A stretch of 64,000 nt of DNA. Source: Massariosphaeria phaeospora (Eukaryota; Ascomycota; Dothideomycetes; Pleosporales). Below are positions 1 through 12,075 of the stretch, in pieces (within the stretch, counting starts at the first letter, position 1; every line of letters starts with the position of its first letter). The DNA lies in the NCBI GenBank assembly GCA_011032825.1, contig JAADJZ010000011.1, positions 496,001 to 560,000 of the forward strand, given 5' to 3'. The translations under genes and the position numbers were made by a program. The notes beneath the pieces are model-generated. The model was not told the origin of the DNA. It saw only the letters and a program-made list of their open reading frames with translations, and did no database searches.

Positions 1-3000
1 TGACGGCGGTCACCAGGTTCTGGACTACTGCGACCTTTAACGAAACTCGACGTTTTCTCGCCTTACCTTTTCTTATTTTCCTACCTTCTTCATACTACCC
101 CTTTCAGCATTATTAGAGCACTTATGTAATATGCCCGGCTTGTGTATTGGCCGTCGGAACAGATGGACTCTGCTGGTCTTCTACCTCTTTCCTACAACGC
201 CCCTACACTGAATTTGCCTACCAGCAACTTCTGTCCTCTCCGTCCCGTTATTCTCTCGTAATCAGTACCTTGGTTTCAGGAATCGCGCCTTTGCGAACCT
301 AAACAACCCCTGTGGATGAAAAACTCAAAATACCTCCCTTCTCTACACTCCTTCAAACCAGTTCCCCAATATCTTATATACATTATCAGGTACCAACAAA
401 CCATTGTTGATGACAAATATAACGATCCTACCTACCCATCACTGTCCCACACAAAAGCACGTGCTTCCTGTCTGCTCGGCCCAAAGCCCCGGGCCTGACG
501 TTGTTCACATGACCCTAAAAGTCAACGCTTGGCGGTCAATTTATACAAGGCAATCTCTCCCAATCACTACCACAAGCTCCATTCCCCTCGGCAACAAAAC
601 CCGCAACAATCCCAACGATAAAGACTTACCGGTCCCCGTACAACAAGCCACACAGTCCTTCAAATACCATGGCGAATCACACGTACCTGCCCCTGGCTGC
701 GTAACTGCCCCCGTTACCTCGACGGCCCCCGCGCTTCATCGCGATCGAGCAGTCAAGGATCCTCGCCCGGTCCGATCTGACGATTCGAGTCGAGACCCTG
801 ATTTAATTTATGATAAGGGAAGTCGGTATCGACGATAGCTGCGGGATCCCGGCGTTGTGCCTGGCTGTGTATAGGAGAACGAGCTGCAAGACGAGGCAGA
901 CGTCAGCGGCCGGTGCGTACATACGCCGTGCAGGGATACGCAAAACCGTCACCGTTTCACAGATAAAAAAACACGGCTTCGTCCTGTTTCCTGGCCGCTA
1001 CGCCTCGGCCCGCACCGGACAAGTCCGCTCGTCGAGTCTTCACCGCCCAGTGACGGACGGGACTGCGCGCCCGGTAGATTAGGGCTCGGGACCCTTTTCC
1101 GGCCAGTAGTTGGTGGACACGCGGCTAGCTAGACGCTGCTGCGGTGGCTCGTGCCAGGTCGCCATGCCGCAACGGGGATGCCGGATATGCTGGTATCGGG
1201 CTGGTGGTCCTGACTACAGCGGTCAAGAGTATACCGCCGCTGCCGCGCGACTCGCACAGGGAGCACTGGAGTGGCCGGAGAAAGGGTCCGATGCGATGTG
1301 GGCGAGTCGGTAGTAGGTAGCGGTTTCAGGAGCAAGCACAGGCTCCCAGCGAGATAAACTTGGAGGGGGACGCTATCAGCGTCGGTGGGAAGGCGAGCAC
1401 GTGGGGATTTTACAACGACGATACGTCGGTCAGTTAACTTGCGGGAACTTAATGACCGAGGAGAGCTACAGAGTATAGGCATGCTGACCTACCGTAGTGT
1501 GCCCTTTTGCGTGTCTGGTCCTAGCACACATACGCAAACTGATAAACGTCGACTCGATTAAGCTGCGAGGCAGAGAATCATGTGTGGCGGTTCGTCGCAG
1601 ACACTCCCTACCATCCCACATAGCCATGCTATACCCTGAAATCCACCACACACCACACCATCCCACCCAACCCAACCCCCCTCCCTTACTACATCTGCAT
1701 ACACCTAAAACGCCGCGTTCACTCATTCCCCTTTTCTCAACACCACCCGCGACCCACCCGCGTCCCACATCTCCACATATGCGAAACACCAAGCACCGGC
1801 CACACCAGCACACGAACCCCAACTGCGGGCCCCAGAACACCCGCGCTGGGTGCCTCCAAAGTCAAATAATCAGGGTTTCAAAGGCAACGCCGGCAGCGGC
1901 GCCAGATCAGCTCATTGTATCCCGAGGGACGGTATTGGCGAGGGCCCGGGGACCAGTGCCTCGGGAGTGGGTGTGTAGGCACGGTATGCGGATGGTAAGG
2001 GGGTACTTGGGTAGTATATAGCCTGTATCATGCAACCGGCCCAACAGCAGTGAGGTACCTGTATGTATACGAGGGACCGATGGACATACATGCAACAAAC
2101 AGGGAACGAGAGCCTGGGGCAGGGAACGGGACGCAGGGATGAGGTCCGTGTAGTGTACTGTAGTGGAGTGTTGTGTCTGTCAAATCAGATAAGGGTCCAT
2201 GTATGTATGCATCAACGCCGTGTCTATCAGTCGGCAGCTTGCAAGACACCGGATAGCACGTCCGGTCGATCTTATCTGCTCCCTTATCCATCAGGACAGC
2301 AAAAAAAAAACACGTCCCAACAAAAGGCAACCGCGGGAGAAGAGAAAGAACGGGAGCTGGGATGAAGTAGTGGGGTGTAGTGTAGTGGACAGAAGAGAAG
2401 AAACGGGAGCCGGGAGTCCGACGAGGTGTTGTAGTGGACAGAAGAGAGGCGTCTAGATAAGAAATGCATGTATGTATGCATGCGTGCATGAACGCCGTGT
2501 ATGTCAGATGTCAGTAGCAGGTACTAGACAACAAGCCGATCGACCCATCTCATCCCCTCGACCCTTTTCTCAAGCATCCCTGATCAACCGGGCCACCAAG
2601 CAAAAGAATAAAATAAACACTTCCCAACAACCCCAGCCAAACAAAGTGACCAGAAAGACCTGGCAGAAGAATAATCAGTAGATAGTAAATATTCCCTTTC
2701 CCCTTCAGACCAGTAACAGCTCCATCTCATCGCCCTCGACTCTTGTCCCTTCGCTCAAGCATCCCTTCTCAATCAATCAAGCCAATACAACAAAGCAAAC
2801 ACTTCCCAACAAACCCCACCAAAGCAACCAAGACGAAAAAGACACGGGAGAAGAACAATCAGTAGAAGATACTAACCATGCCTTTTCCCCCTCAGAACGA
2901 GCCACACTCCCCAATCCCTCCCCACCCCTACCCCTACCCCCCCTAGCATAATCTATTTTCCAACCCACACCTAGGTGACTGTGCCGTAACCCCCCCCTGC

Positions 3001-3684
3001 CTTTTTATCCACCCATCCTCTCCCCTTTACAAAGCCCCCCTACTACTACCACTACCACCCAAACATTACCCAACATACCATGTACAATACATCTTCGTAA
3101 AGACGCAAGGTAAACCATCTACCTATTACTAGGAACTTCTATACTGTCAAGAGGATTCGTCCAAGTAAGTCACTTGAATGTGCCCAGCACTGATTTCTGT
3201 CAGTGGGCGGGGACAGTGGGAGCGGGGGTGTCCCAGTGCTGTAATGTGTATATTCCCATCAACGCACCGACTCAAACGGCTACCATCAACAGCACATGCA
3301 AAACGCGCAGAGCAATTCAGTCCGTACTAGAAGAAGCAAACTTTCAATCTCATTAATCCGGTGGGTAAGTAACTAGGTAATATCATGTCTGGCGTGAGCG
3401 GGGCGTCAACAACTCGCACCTTTGATACGCCAAACCCTCATGAACCAGCATAAACCCCATACCAGATCGATCCCATCCCATATTGTCCCGAGGGGTGTGT
3501 GCTAGTGAGTATATAAGGAGGATGCCCTGGGACCCAGACGCCGCTAAAACCATAAACCTGAAACCATAGACCTCATAGACCCCGTGACCCTGAATAGACC
3601 GTGAACCCCTGCCCTAGAAGAAGCCTAGGCCCAAGCTGCCTCAAGCATTCGTCAACTCGAATGAACCCCAGAAAGGATAGAGAG
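1..3684. other. gene-free interval with degenerate repeats
   Basis: I see no open frame with a recognisable domain or a convincing exon chain here. The frames present are proline/threonine/histidine-rich or arginine-rich translations of simple sequence. The stretch does contain a degenerate direct repeat (2545-2898, listed separately), purine-rich repeats near 2360-2445, and a weak copy of the short dispersed repeat at about 3063-3158. The last 100 bases or so are probably the 3' end of the FHA gene transcript. Confidence 0.6.
2545..2898. repeat. degenerate tandem direct repeat, ~175-bp unit, two copies
   Basis: Copy one runs from about 2545 to 2720 and copy two from about 2722 to 2898. Both go through the same order of landmarks: CCATCTCATC, CCCTCGAC, CTCAAGCATCCC, AACACTTCCCAACAA, AGAA(T/C)AATCAGTAGA, and a CCTTTTCCCC-like block followed by TTCAGA or CTCAGA. 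A poorer partial copy with the ACACGTCCCAACAAAAGG block sits near 2300. The units have clearly diverged by substitution, so this is an old duplication. Confidence 0.6.
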
Positions 3685-5820
3685 TTAGAACTCGAAGAAG
3701 CTGTCAGGAAGACTAACAAGGACGGCAAGACCACCACTGAGAATGGCTCCTGCGTATCCAGCCGTTTTGGCAACGGTGCCAACCAGCTTCCGAAGTTTTT
3801 TCTTGGGACGTTGTTCAATGTCTGCAACAGACTTGGCCGCTTCCGCCACGTCACCTTCCTGAATCGGTACTACTGGAGCTTCCTCTGCTGCGGCGTCCTC
3901 TGCCTCCAAGACGTCTGCTTTGCGCTTGAGATTCGGCATCGACGTCGGAGTAGGAGGTTGTTGGGGCAGATCTTCGATGATCTCCGGGATGGACATCTTT
4001 GTACGACGACCTGTGAGTGGTGGAGTCGCAGTCGTGTTGACCGGTGTTGGCATCGGCGGCGAGGGGGCTCGAGCCGAGCCCGCCAATAACGGGACTGATT
4101 CAGCGAAAACACGATCGTCCACCTTTCCAAACACGGGTGACGAACCTTCCGGTGGCGTACGAGGAGGTTGCGGTATATGCGATAGCTGCGGGGTTGCGTT
4201 GTACTCGCGAGGTTGGGGTGGTTGGGCAACGGTCAGGCGGTTCTGCCAGGCCGTAGGGGGCGGCCCGCCAAACCACGAAGGGGCCACGACAGGTCCACGA
4301 GCTGAATAGGATTCATTCCAGTCTGGGACAGTCCAGGGGGTTGGCTTCGGCGCGGCTGGACGTTCATGTGCTCCTGGGCCCATTTCTGAATGGTTCCTCC
4401 AAAGGGTCGGCGAATAAGGGCCGGTATAAACATCAAATTGCGTAGCCGGCGCATCGACACTAGTCTCCTGAGGGCTCAAGTTGATGGTGGGACTAGCGTG
4501 GAAGAACGAACCCGGCCCTTGCATGTTGGAGCTCGAGGCTGACGGGGGAGAGGGAAAAGCTGAGGAACCCTGGAGGTGAGACGCCGCGGTCGGCATAGAG
4601 GGTTTGCCTCCCATGTCCAACTCCATCTGGTGGTCGTGCTCGAGCTTTGCTTCCATTTGATGATTGTGGTCGAGCATTGCTTGCAGCCTCAGGCGGCGCC
4701 GAGCCGCCATGGGTCCCAGCTGCGGTTCCACTTCGGCCATCGATTCCGGAGAGTCGGACATGGAAGCAGAGTCCATCTCAGAGTCGCTCACGCTGTCACC
4801 CTCGCTCGTGTCGTCTTCCACGGAGTCTCCAACGTCTTCTTCGAAAAAGTGGTCGACGGACACATGGTTGTCGAAGTGCTCTTCCTCAATGCCGTCATCG
4901 GTGACGTTGTCCTCTTCTTCTGCAAAGGAAAACCGCGTGGCAGGGAGCGGCGATTCGGGCGCGGTGAGAGTAGAGGCCTCCACGTCGTGGGTGGGCACGT
5001 GATTGGTTCCATTCGCTGCGGCGCTGAAGCCAGCGGATCTCAAGTCCATGATGGTGGACTCGTCGAGGACGGAAGAGTCGTCCAAATCGATGACCTCGGG
5101 TGGCAGGTCTTCGTAGTCGACGATATGCACGGGGTTGGTTTGACTGCCGTAGTGGGGAGAAGACGGCGGAGGAGAAGACGCATCGAAGCCTTCATCCGCA
5201 GCCTCAGAGTCGTCGTATACGTCGTCGAAAGCGGACACAGTGTCAGGCACACTGTAGTCGTGGGTGAGTTCAGCCTGTGGGCTCCGCTGTGCGAGGTGAG
5301 CCTCGAAGCGGTATTTCTTGGCAATAAACTGGCCTGCGTGGGGAACAGTCACGTTAGCAAAAGCGGTCAGTTTAGTGGACAGTGGGTGGGCGATGGTGCG
5401 CTCTCGGGCAAGCCCACTAGGCATCAAAGGCGGGGTAGGATGTGAAAGGAGGAGCCTACTATCATTGCGAACGACGTCGACGCCGAACTGGACCTCGTCG
5501 CCGGACACCAGGCGGTGTGGCATCTTGGCCTGCAGGAGAATGCTGTTGACCTTGGTGCCGTGCAGCGAGCTGATGTCGGTGATGAAGACCTGGGGGAGGC
5601 CCGTGGTGGTGCTGGCTTCCAGGACGGCGTGCTCCCGCGAGATGACGGGGCTGTCGAAGAAGGCGTTGTCGGTGGCGGCCATCAGCGCTCTTTTGGAGGT
5701 GTTCTTGGAGCTGCGGCCGATGGGCACGCTCGGGTCGAGGCGGAAGCGGCGCTCGGGGAAGTGGTCGACGTGGTCGATGGCGCGGAGGACCACCTCGACG
5801 GCAGCACCGTCGGCGGCCAT
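3685..5820 (-). CDS. FHA-domain protein with C-terminal membrane anchor
   Basis: Phosphothreonine-binding FHA protein of unknown specific role. I start at the ATG at 5820 (MAADGAAVEV); the frame is open for 54 more codons upstream but that part is low-complexity. The FHA domain spans about residues 26-118, with the family motifs GRSS (35-38), SREHAVLE (61-68) and SLHGTKVN (85-92). The middle is acidic and serine-rich, and a basic patch RPKKKLRKL precedes the C-terminal hydrophobic segment (SGGLAVLVSLP), which suggests a tail anchor. That layout recalls the SLMAP/Far9-Far10 group, but I see no long coiled coil, so I do not assign it. A 126-nt stretch at 5334-5459 reads as an in-frame intron (donor GTAGGC, branch GCTAAC, acceptor CACGCAG). 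Spliced, the text joins VVRND to SQFIAKKYRFEAHL. The gene would then encode about 669 rather than 711 residues. Confidence 0.85.
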   Translation of the reverse strand: MAADGAAVEVVLRAIDHVDHFPERRFRLDPSVPIGRSSKNTSKRALMAATDNAFFDSPVISREHAVLEASTTTGLPQVFITDISSLHGTKVNSILLQAKMPHRLVSGDEVQFGVDVVRNDSRLLLSHPTPPLMPSGLARERTIAHPLSTKLTAFANVTVPHAGQFIAKKYRFEAHLAQRSPQAELTHDYSVPDTVSAFDDVYDDSEAADEGFDASSPPPSSPHYGSQTNPVHIVDYEDLPPEVIDLDDSSVLDESTIMDLRSAGFSAAANGTNHVPTHDVEASTLTAPESPLPATRFSFAEEEDNVTDDGIEEEHFDNHVSVDHFFEEDVGDSVEDDTSEGDSVSDSEMDSASMSDSPESMAEVEPQLGPMAARRRLRLQAMLDHNHQMEAKLEHDHQMELDMGGKPSMPTAASHLQGSSAFPSPPSASSSNMQGPGSFFHASPTINLSPQETSVDAPATQFDVYTGPYSPTLWRNHSEMGPGAHERPAAPKPTPWTVPDWNESYSARGPVVAPSWFGGPPPTAWQNRLTVAQPPQPREYNATPQLSHIPQPPRTPPEGSSPVFGKVDDRVFAESVPLLAGSARAPSPPMPTPVNTTATPPLTGRRTKMSIPEIIEDLPQQPPTPTSMPNLKRKADVLEAEDAAAEEAPVVPIQEGDVAEAAKSVADIEQRPKKKLRKLVGTVAKTAGYAGAILSGGLAVLVSLPDSFFEF

Positions 5821-6527
5821 GGGGGGTGTATAGTCGATGGATGAACTCGGCAGACGGAGGGTGGAGGATGGACAGAGAGACGACCGGGCGCGGTGCAGTG
5901 TGCAGGTTTGGGTCGAGGAAGTAGGTAGGCGGGACTGCTGTGGGCGAGAAGGCGTCAGCTTGGAGGCCGGGGGGACTGGCAACTGCGGGGGCCGGAGCTT
6001 TCGGGCGGGCGCTTGGGCGGGTGCGTAGGTACCTTGGGTTGCAGCTGCAGCTGGGGCGGCGGCGGGGAGAGCCGAAGCAAATGCAGCGAGGATAAATGGG
6101 AGCGGATGCAGCAGACGACGCAGACGGCCGGCGCTGGGGAGGGGGGGCGAGGGTGGTGCGGGTGAGAGAGAAGGCGCGAGTGAGAGCCTGGAGAGAGAGG
6201 CAGAGGCAGAGGCTCTTATGGGCGGGGCAGGGAGTGCTAAGTGCTACCTAGGCAGGGCCGCGTCGCTGCCTGGCCGGTGCGCTGCTTTATCGCGCTTATC
6301 GGGCCTGGGCGTCAAGCTGGGACCCCACCGAACTTTTCGATGCTGCAGCTGGCGCGCGCGGGGGAGGTTTGGATGAAGACGACCACCACCACCACCGCCA
6401 CCGCGTAATGACTCACGACGACACCGCGCCTCTCTGTGCTCTCTTGCCTCGCCACAGCCCCCTCTATCGGTAGCAGCAAGCCCGCCTGCGCACGCCACAG
6501 CTGCCAGACCGCCGACTCGACTAGACC
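5821..6527. promoter_or_regulatory. divergent promoter, FHA gene / RPC1
   Basis: About 700 bp between two start codons facing away from each other. It is GC-rich, with purine-rich tracts such as GAGAGAGAGGCAGAGGCAGAGG near 6190-6212. I see no TATA box or factor site I would trust. It must carry both promoters and 5' UTRs. Confidence 0.5.
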
Positions 6528-9500
6528 ATGGCGGCGACGCTCGCGAAGCAGCAGGTCGTGGACCAGGTCCCCGCGCGCATCAAGCACATCCAGTTCGGCA
6601 TCTTGTAAGACCCCCTCTGCTGCGTGAAATCGCTCCCTATGCACATGCACACACGACTGACCGGCCGCAGCTCGAACCAGGACATCGTCAACCAGGCCGT
6701 GCTCGAAGTCTCGGACCGCAATGTCTACGACCTCACCCCGGCCGCCGACAACACGCGCAAACTCACCGCCCACGGCCCCATGGACGAGGCCATGGGCATC
6801 TCGACCAAGTCCGGCAAGTGCACCACGTGCGGCGAGGGCCTCGACAAGTGCAACGGCCACTTCGGCCACATCAAGCTCGCCCTGCCCGCCTTCCACGTCG
6901 GCTACCTGAAGCACATCATCGAGGCCCTGAACTGCATCTGCAAGGACTGTGCGCGCCTGCTGCTGGCCGAGGACGAGCGGCGCCGCTTCCTGCGCAGCAT
7001 GCGCCGACCCGGCATGGACAATCTGCAGCGCACTGGCATCTCCAAGAAGATCATGGAGGAGTGCCGGAAGAAGAAGACGTGTCCCTACTGCGGCGCCATC
7101 AATGGCACGGTGCGCAAAGTCCCAGGCCACCCGCTCAAGGTCATCCACAACCGCTACGACGTCTTCAACCGGTCCACCGCGAAGAACAAGCGGCCGCCGC
7201 CCGGCAAGGTCGAGTTCGACCACTCCTTCGAGACGGCCAAAGCAGCGAACCCCGACCTAGACAAGCACCTGAAAAAGGCCGTAGACGACATGCACCCCCT
7301 GCGAACGCTCAACCTCTTCAAGAAAATCTCGCCCGAAGACTGCGAGCTGCTCGCAATGATACCCGAGGACGCGCGCCCAGAAATGCTCATCTGGGAGTAT
7401 CTGCCTGTGCCTCCCGTTGCCATCCGACCATCGGTCATGCAAGATGCTGGCGCCACCGAAGACGACATTACTAACAAAATTGGTGACATCTGCCAGATCA
7501 GCAGCATCATACGCGCCGGCCTAGACCACGGGTTCCCCCTACAAATCCTCATGGAGCAATGGGATTTCTTGCAGCTTCAAATCGCAATGTACATCAACAG
7601 TGATGTGCCAGGATTAAAGCAGCAGGGCCTTCAGAAGACCATGCGTGGCTTTTGCCAGAGACTCAAGGGCAAAGGCGGCCGCTTTCGACAGAATCTGTCG
7701 GGAAAGCGTGTGGACTTTTCTGGCCGCACTGTGATTGGGCCGGATCCTAATCTTAGTATCGAAGAAGTCGCGGTGCCAGAGCGCGTCGCGAAGAACCTGA
7801 CCTATCCCGAAAAGGTCTCGAGGTACAATATAGAAAAGCTGAGGAAGCTCATCAGAAACGGGCATAGCAAATATCCGGGCGCCAATTACATCATCGACCC
7901 AACAAAACCATACCCCAAGTCGACGGCGGCTCTTGCACGCCAACCCATTGGAAAACAAGGGAGACTGAACAAGGCGGCAGATCTGCTCAAGGTGGGAGAC
8001 ACAGTGGAGCGCCATATCGAGGACGGCGATATTGTTCTCTTCAATCGACAACCATCCCTTCACAAGCTAAGTATTCTTGCCCATCGAGCCAAAATTCGGC
8101 CGTGGAGGACATTTCGGCTCAACGAGTGCGTCTGCAATCCTTATAACGCCGACTTCGACGGCGATGAGATGAACCTGCATGTCCCTCAAACCGAAGAGGC
8201 ACGTACGGAAGCCATCGAACTAATGGGCGTCAAATACAATCTAGCCACACCAAAAAACGGAACGCCCATTATTGCCGCGATCCAGGATTTCATCACGGCT
8301 GCTTATTTACTGAGTAACAAAAACAACTTCTACGATCGGAGTAGTTTCTGCCAAATCTGCAATTACATGTTTTGTGGCGATGGAGCGCTCGATCCGGACA
8401 CTGGCGAAATGCTCCCTATTGAAATCCCACCACCTACAGTTCTAAAACCCCAGGCACTATGGACGGGAAAGCAAGTTTTTAATGTTCTAATGAGGCCCAA
8501 CAAACAGTCACGGTGCTTGGTCAATCTCGACGCGGCAGGAAAGCAATTCAAGCATACACCTGGGCAGGCGCCGGACCTAAACGAGAACGACGCGTATTTG
8601 GTCATCCGAAACTCTGAAGTCATGTGTGGTGTAATGGACAAAGCGACTGTTGGTGATGGCAAGAAGGACTCCGTCTTCTACGTGATGATGCGAGATTTTG
8701 GTCCCGACTATGCTGTGCAAGGCATGAACAGACTAGCCAGACTCTCCGCTCGCTGGCTAACCAACAATGGCTTCTCCATTGGCATCAGCGACGTGACGCC
8801 CGGAGATATGCTTAACCGCAAGAAACAGGCTCTGGTGCAAGAAGCCTATGCAAAATGCGACAAGCTAATCAAGGACTACAAGGAGAACAAATTGCCACGT
8901 GATGCGGGTTGCGATGAGGAACAGACCATGGAGAATCGAATCGGTGGAATTTTGTCCGGAGTTCGCCAAGCAGCAGGCGACATTTGTTTCGAGGAGCTTA
9001 GTCGCTGGAACGCGCCGTTGCTCATGGCCAAATGTGGATCCAAGGGTTCCAATATCAACGTATCTCAGATGGTTGCTTCCGTGGGACAACAGATGATTGG
9101 CGGTGCACGGGTTGCGGATGGTTTCCACCACAGAACCCTTCCCCATTTCCCCAAGGCCGCACGCCAACCAGCATCCAAAGGCTTCGTCAGCAACAGTTTC
9201 TTTTCAGGCTTGACACCTACCGAGTTCATTTTCCACGCCATGAGTGGCCGTGAAGGTTTAGTCGATACTGCCGTTAAGACTGCCGAAACTGGTTATATGA
9301 GTAGGCGATTGATGAAGTCACTAGAAGACCTCTCGGCCCGTTACGATGATTCCGTACGAAACTCTTCAGGAGGTATTGTCCAGTTCCAATATGGAGATGA
9401 CCACTTGGATCCAGTGGACATGGAAGGCAAAGCTAAGCCGGTCAACTTCGACCGTACCTTTGGACATGCGGTTACGTCTACCTGGAACAATGAAGAGCCT

Positions 9501-11000
9501 AGCCTTACGCCTGAAGATGTCAGGACGCATACTATTGCAAAGCTCAACGGCGAACGCAGCAAGTACGTGCGCTACAAGTTGGACGGTGAAACCCGACTTG
9601 AATACGACGACAAGAGCGACGCCAGTATCGACCAGTTGGAATCCGCCCGCGATTTCCTGGATACGGTGCAGGACTATATAATCACAAAGGCACAGAAGCT
9701 CGAGACTACACTAATCCATCTCGGCATCTCTGAACCATCAAAAAGCCGTAAGAAAAGGAGACAGAACGACGCTGAGAAGTTCAGCCTTGCTGATGGCATT
9801 GCCAAAATATCTCAAACTGCACTTGACGAATTCATCTCATTGTGCTTGACAAAGTACACACGGTCCAAAGTCCAGCCGGGCCATGCGGTCGGTGCCATAG
9901 GCGCTCAATCCATTGGTGAGCCAGGAACACAGATGACTCTAAAGACTTTCCATTTTGCGGGTGTAGCTGGTATGTCTATCACGCAGGGTGTGCCGCGTAT
10001 CAAAGAGATCATCAACGCCTCATCCAACATTTCCACTCCGGTCATCACCTGTGAGCTCTCAAACAAAGTCTCGGAACCCGCAGCGCGAATGGTCAAAGCA
10101 CGGATTGAAAAGACATTCCTCCGAGATGTGATCTCCTACATCGAGGATGTCTGGCATCCCAACGGTGCCTATATTGCAATGCGCATCGATTGGGAAACTG
10201 TCAGCAGTCTTTTCGTCGACATTGAGCCCGGCGAGATCATGTTCGCAATCAACAAGCACAAGCCCCTCAAATGGGGCAAAGCAGGTACCAGTGTCCGCGT
10301 CTCCTCTTCCATCATCCGCGTCGAAGTCCCCGATCCCTTCGCCGCCAAAAAGCGCCCCACCAAAACGACCAGAAACACCAAAGAATTCTTCGAGCGCGTC
10401 CAACAGGTCAAACAGCTTCTGCCGGACGTGGTCATCAAAGGCTACCCGGACTGCCAGCGCGCCATCATCAAGAAAGAATCCTCGCCCAACGCGCGCGGCG
10501 AATACGAATGCCAGCTGCTAATCGAAGGCTACGGCCTGCGCGACTGCATGACGACGCCCGGCATCGAGCCCTACAAAACCATGTCCAACCACATCATGGA
10601 AGTGAAGAGCGTGCTGGGCATCGAAGCCGCGCGCGCCACCATCGTGCGCGAAATCAACGCCGTCATGAACAACATGGACATCGACCCGCGCCACATGCAG
10701 CTGCTCGCCGACGTCATGACGTTCAAGGGCGAGGTCTACGGCATCACGCGCTTCGGCCTGCAGAAGACGCGCGACTCGGTCCTGCAGCTCGCCAGCTTCG
10801 AGAAAACGCCCGACCACCTGTTCGAGGCGGCCGCCAAGGGCAAAATCGATCGCGTCGATGGCGTCTCCGAGTGCATTATTATGGGCCAGCCCGTTAAGCT
10901 GGGGACCGGCGCGATGCAGGTGTTTCGGCCGCTGGCGCTGGGCGATGACGAGGTTGGGAGCAAGAGGACTATGTTTGAGGAGGGGTGGGAGGCGTTGTGA
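6528..11000 (+). CDS. RPC1: DNA-directed RNA polymerase III subunit RPC1 (largest subunit)
   Basis: Largest catalytic subunit of nuclear RNA polymerase III, which makes tRNA, 5S rRNA and U6. Two exons: 6528-6604 and 6671-11000. The 66-nt intron (GTAAGA...CCGCAG) joins QFGI to FSNQDIVNQAV. The product is 1468 residues, close to yeast Rpc160 (1460). The zinc-binding N-terminus shows CTTCGEGLDKCNGHFGH. The catalytic Mg-binding loop NADFDGDEMN sits near residue 518. The trigger-loop region GAIGAQSIGEPGTQMTLKTF and a C-terminal conserved block are also present. There is no heptad-repeat tail, which argues against RPB1, and the overall text follows the Pol III paralogue rather than Pol I. A reader who takes the ATG at 6624 loses the true N-terminus, because that codon lies inside the intron. 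It is divergent from the FHA gene. Confidence 0.97.
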
Positions 11001-12075
11001 GGGGTGGCATGGGATACGATTGTTGGCGGAGCGCGTATGGTATGATAGATATCTAGCATGGCGGCATTGGCGTTTTCTGGGTCTTTGTCGACATTTCGGG
11101 CTGGCGTAGTAGCGCTTTGATGATGATGATGTGTGTCGTCTTCGGAACCATATGCATGATGATGCATACATACCACGGGAGTTTTGCGAAAAAGAAGTTC
11201 AACTTATATACATCGGACTCAAATCAAGTCCAGTCTCAGCCTCGTCCATCTCTTGTTTCCTGTCATTGCTTGCTTGCTTGCTGTGCGTTGCAATCGAATG
11301 CTGTCCCGTCCGTTTCCGTTTCTAGCAGCGATTATATCCCGTCCCCCTAAGCCAGAAATGTATTGCTAGTAAAGACAGAGATCCTCTTGAAATTATACGA
11401 GTTTTCTAGTAATAGAGAGAGATAGTAGTTTACGTACTTGTTACCTCTATTGAGTCCTGGTGTGTTTGTGTCTAGCATACTGGGTGGTGTCTATAGAGAC
11501 AGTGGGGCTTTGTAGATTGTAGATTGGAGAGAGAAGAGGAGAGAGAGAAGAGGAGAGAGAAGTTATATGGTTATATAGTTGGCTTGGTGCCGGGTGTTGG
11601 AAAAGAAAAGGACACGGAAATCATGCCACAGGCGGGCGAGGGCCGTGTCTAGAGGCCTGCTTCCTGAGTGGTGTTGTAGCCGTGCGTCTACCTACGTGAG
11701 TTGCTCCTGGTCGACTGGACTGGACTGACGAGGCATGGTAGTATAGTAAGTCGGCCCATAGTGTGATGCAACTGATATGAGAGAGGACGTGAGTGGGGGG
11801 AGCGCTAACGTCTGCGAAGAAGTGTGTCGAGTGAGGACCCGATATGCTGGGGAGCAAAAAGAGCGGAGCAATGTGTTGGAGGTCGGCGATGCCGGCAAAC
11901 CTACGTAGGTGGGCTAGAAGAACAGTCGAGTCAGTCAGTCACGAGAGACAACGGCTTGTAAGCAAGACCGCAAGACCGCAAGACCACAACGTTATCTAAA
12001 GAAGGATAATTCACTATTATTATTACTACTAATACTACGAATATACGAATCAAGCGCAAACAACTTTCTTTTTCG
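11001..12075. other. convergent 3' intergenic region, RPC1 / glycosyltransferase
   Basis: Both flanking genes end here, so the region should hold two 3' UTRs and terminators. I see a GATGATGATGATG stretch near 11119 and a purine-only microsatellite (GAGAGAGAAGAGGAGAGAGAG type) at about 11528-11560. There is no coding frame with any recognisable content. Confidence 0.6.

Noticed and set aside
4576..5445. 289-codon plus-strand frame over the FHA gene
   Set aside because: Valine/arginine/histidine-rich antisense shadow of the acidic, serine-rich FHA protein.
6312..7223. 303-codon minus-strand frame over the RPC1 5' end
   Set aside because: It lies antisense to well-conserved Pol III sequence; its valine/alanine/glycine/leucine-rich text is the usual reverse shadow of a GC-rich gene.
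10518..11171. 217-codon minus-strand frame at the RPC1 3' end
   Set aside because: Antisense shadow over conserved C-terminal RPC1 codons.
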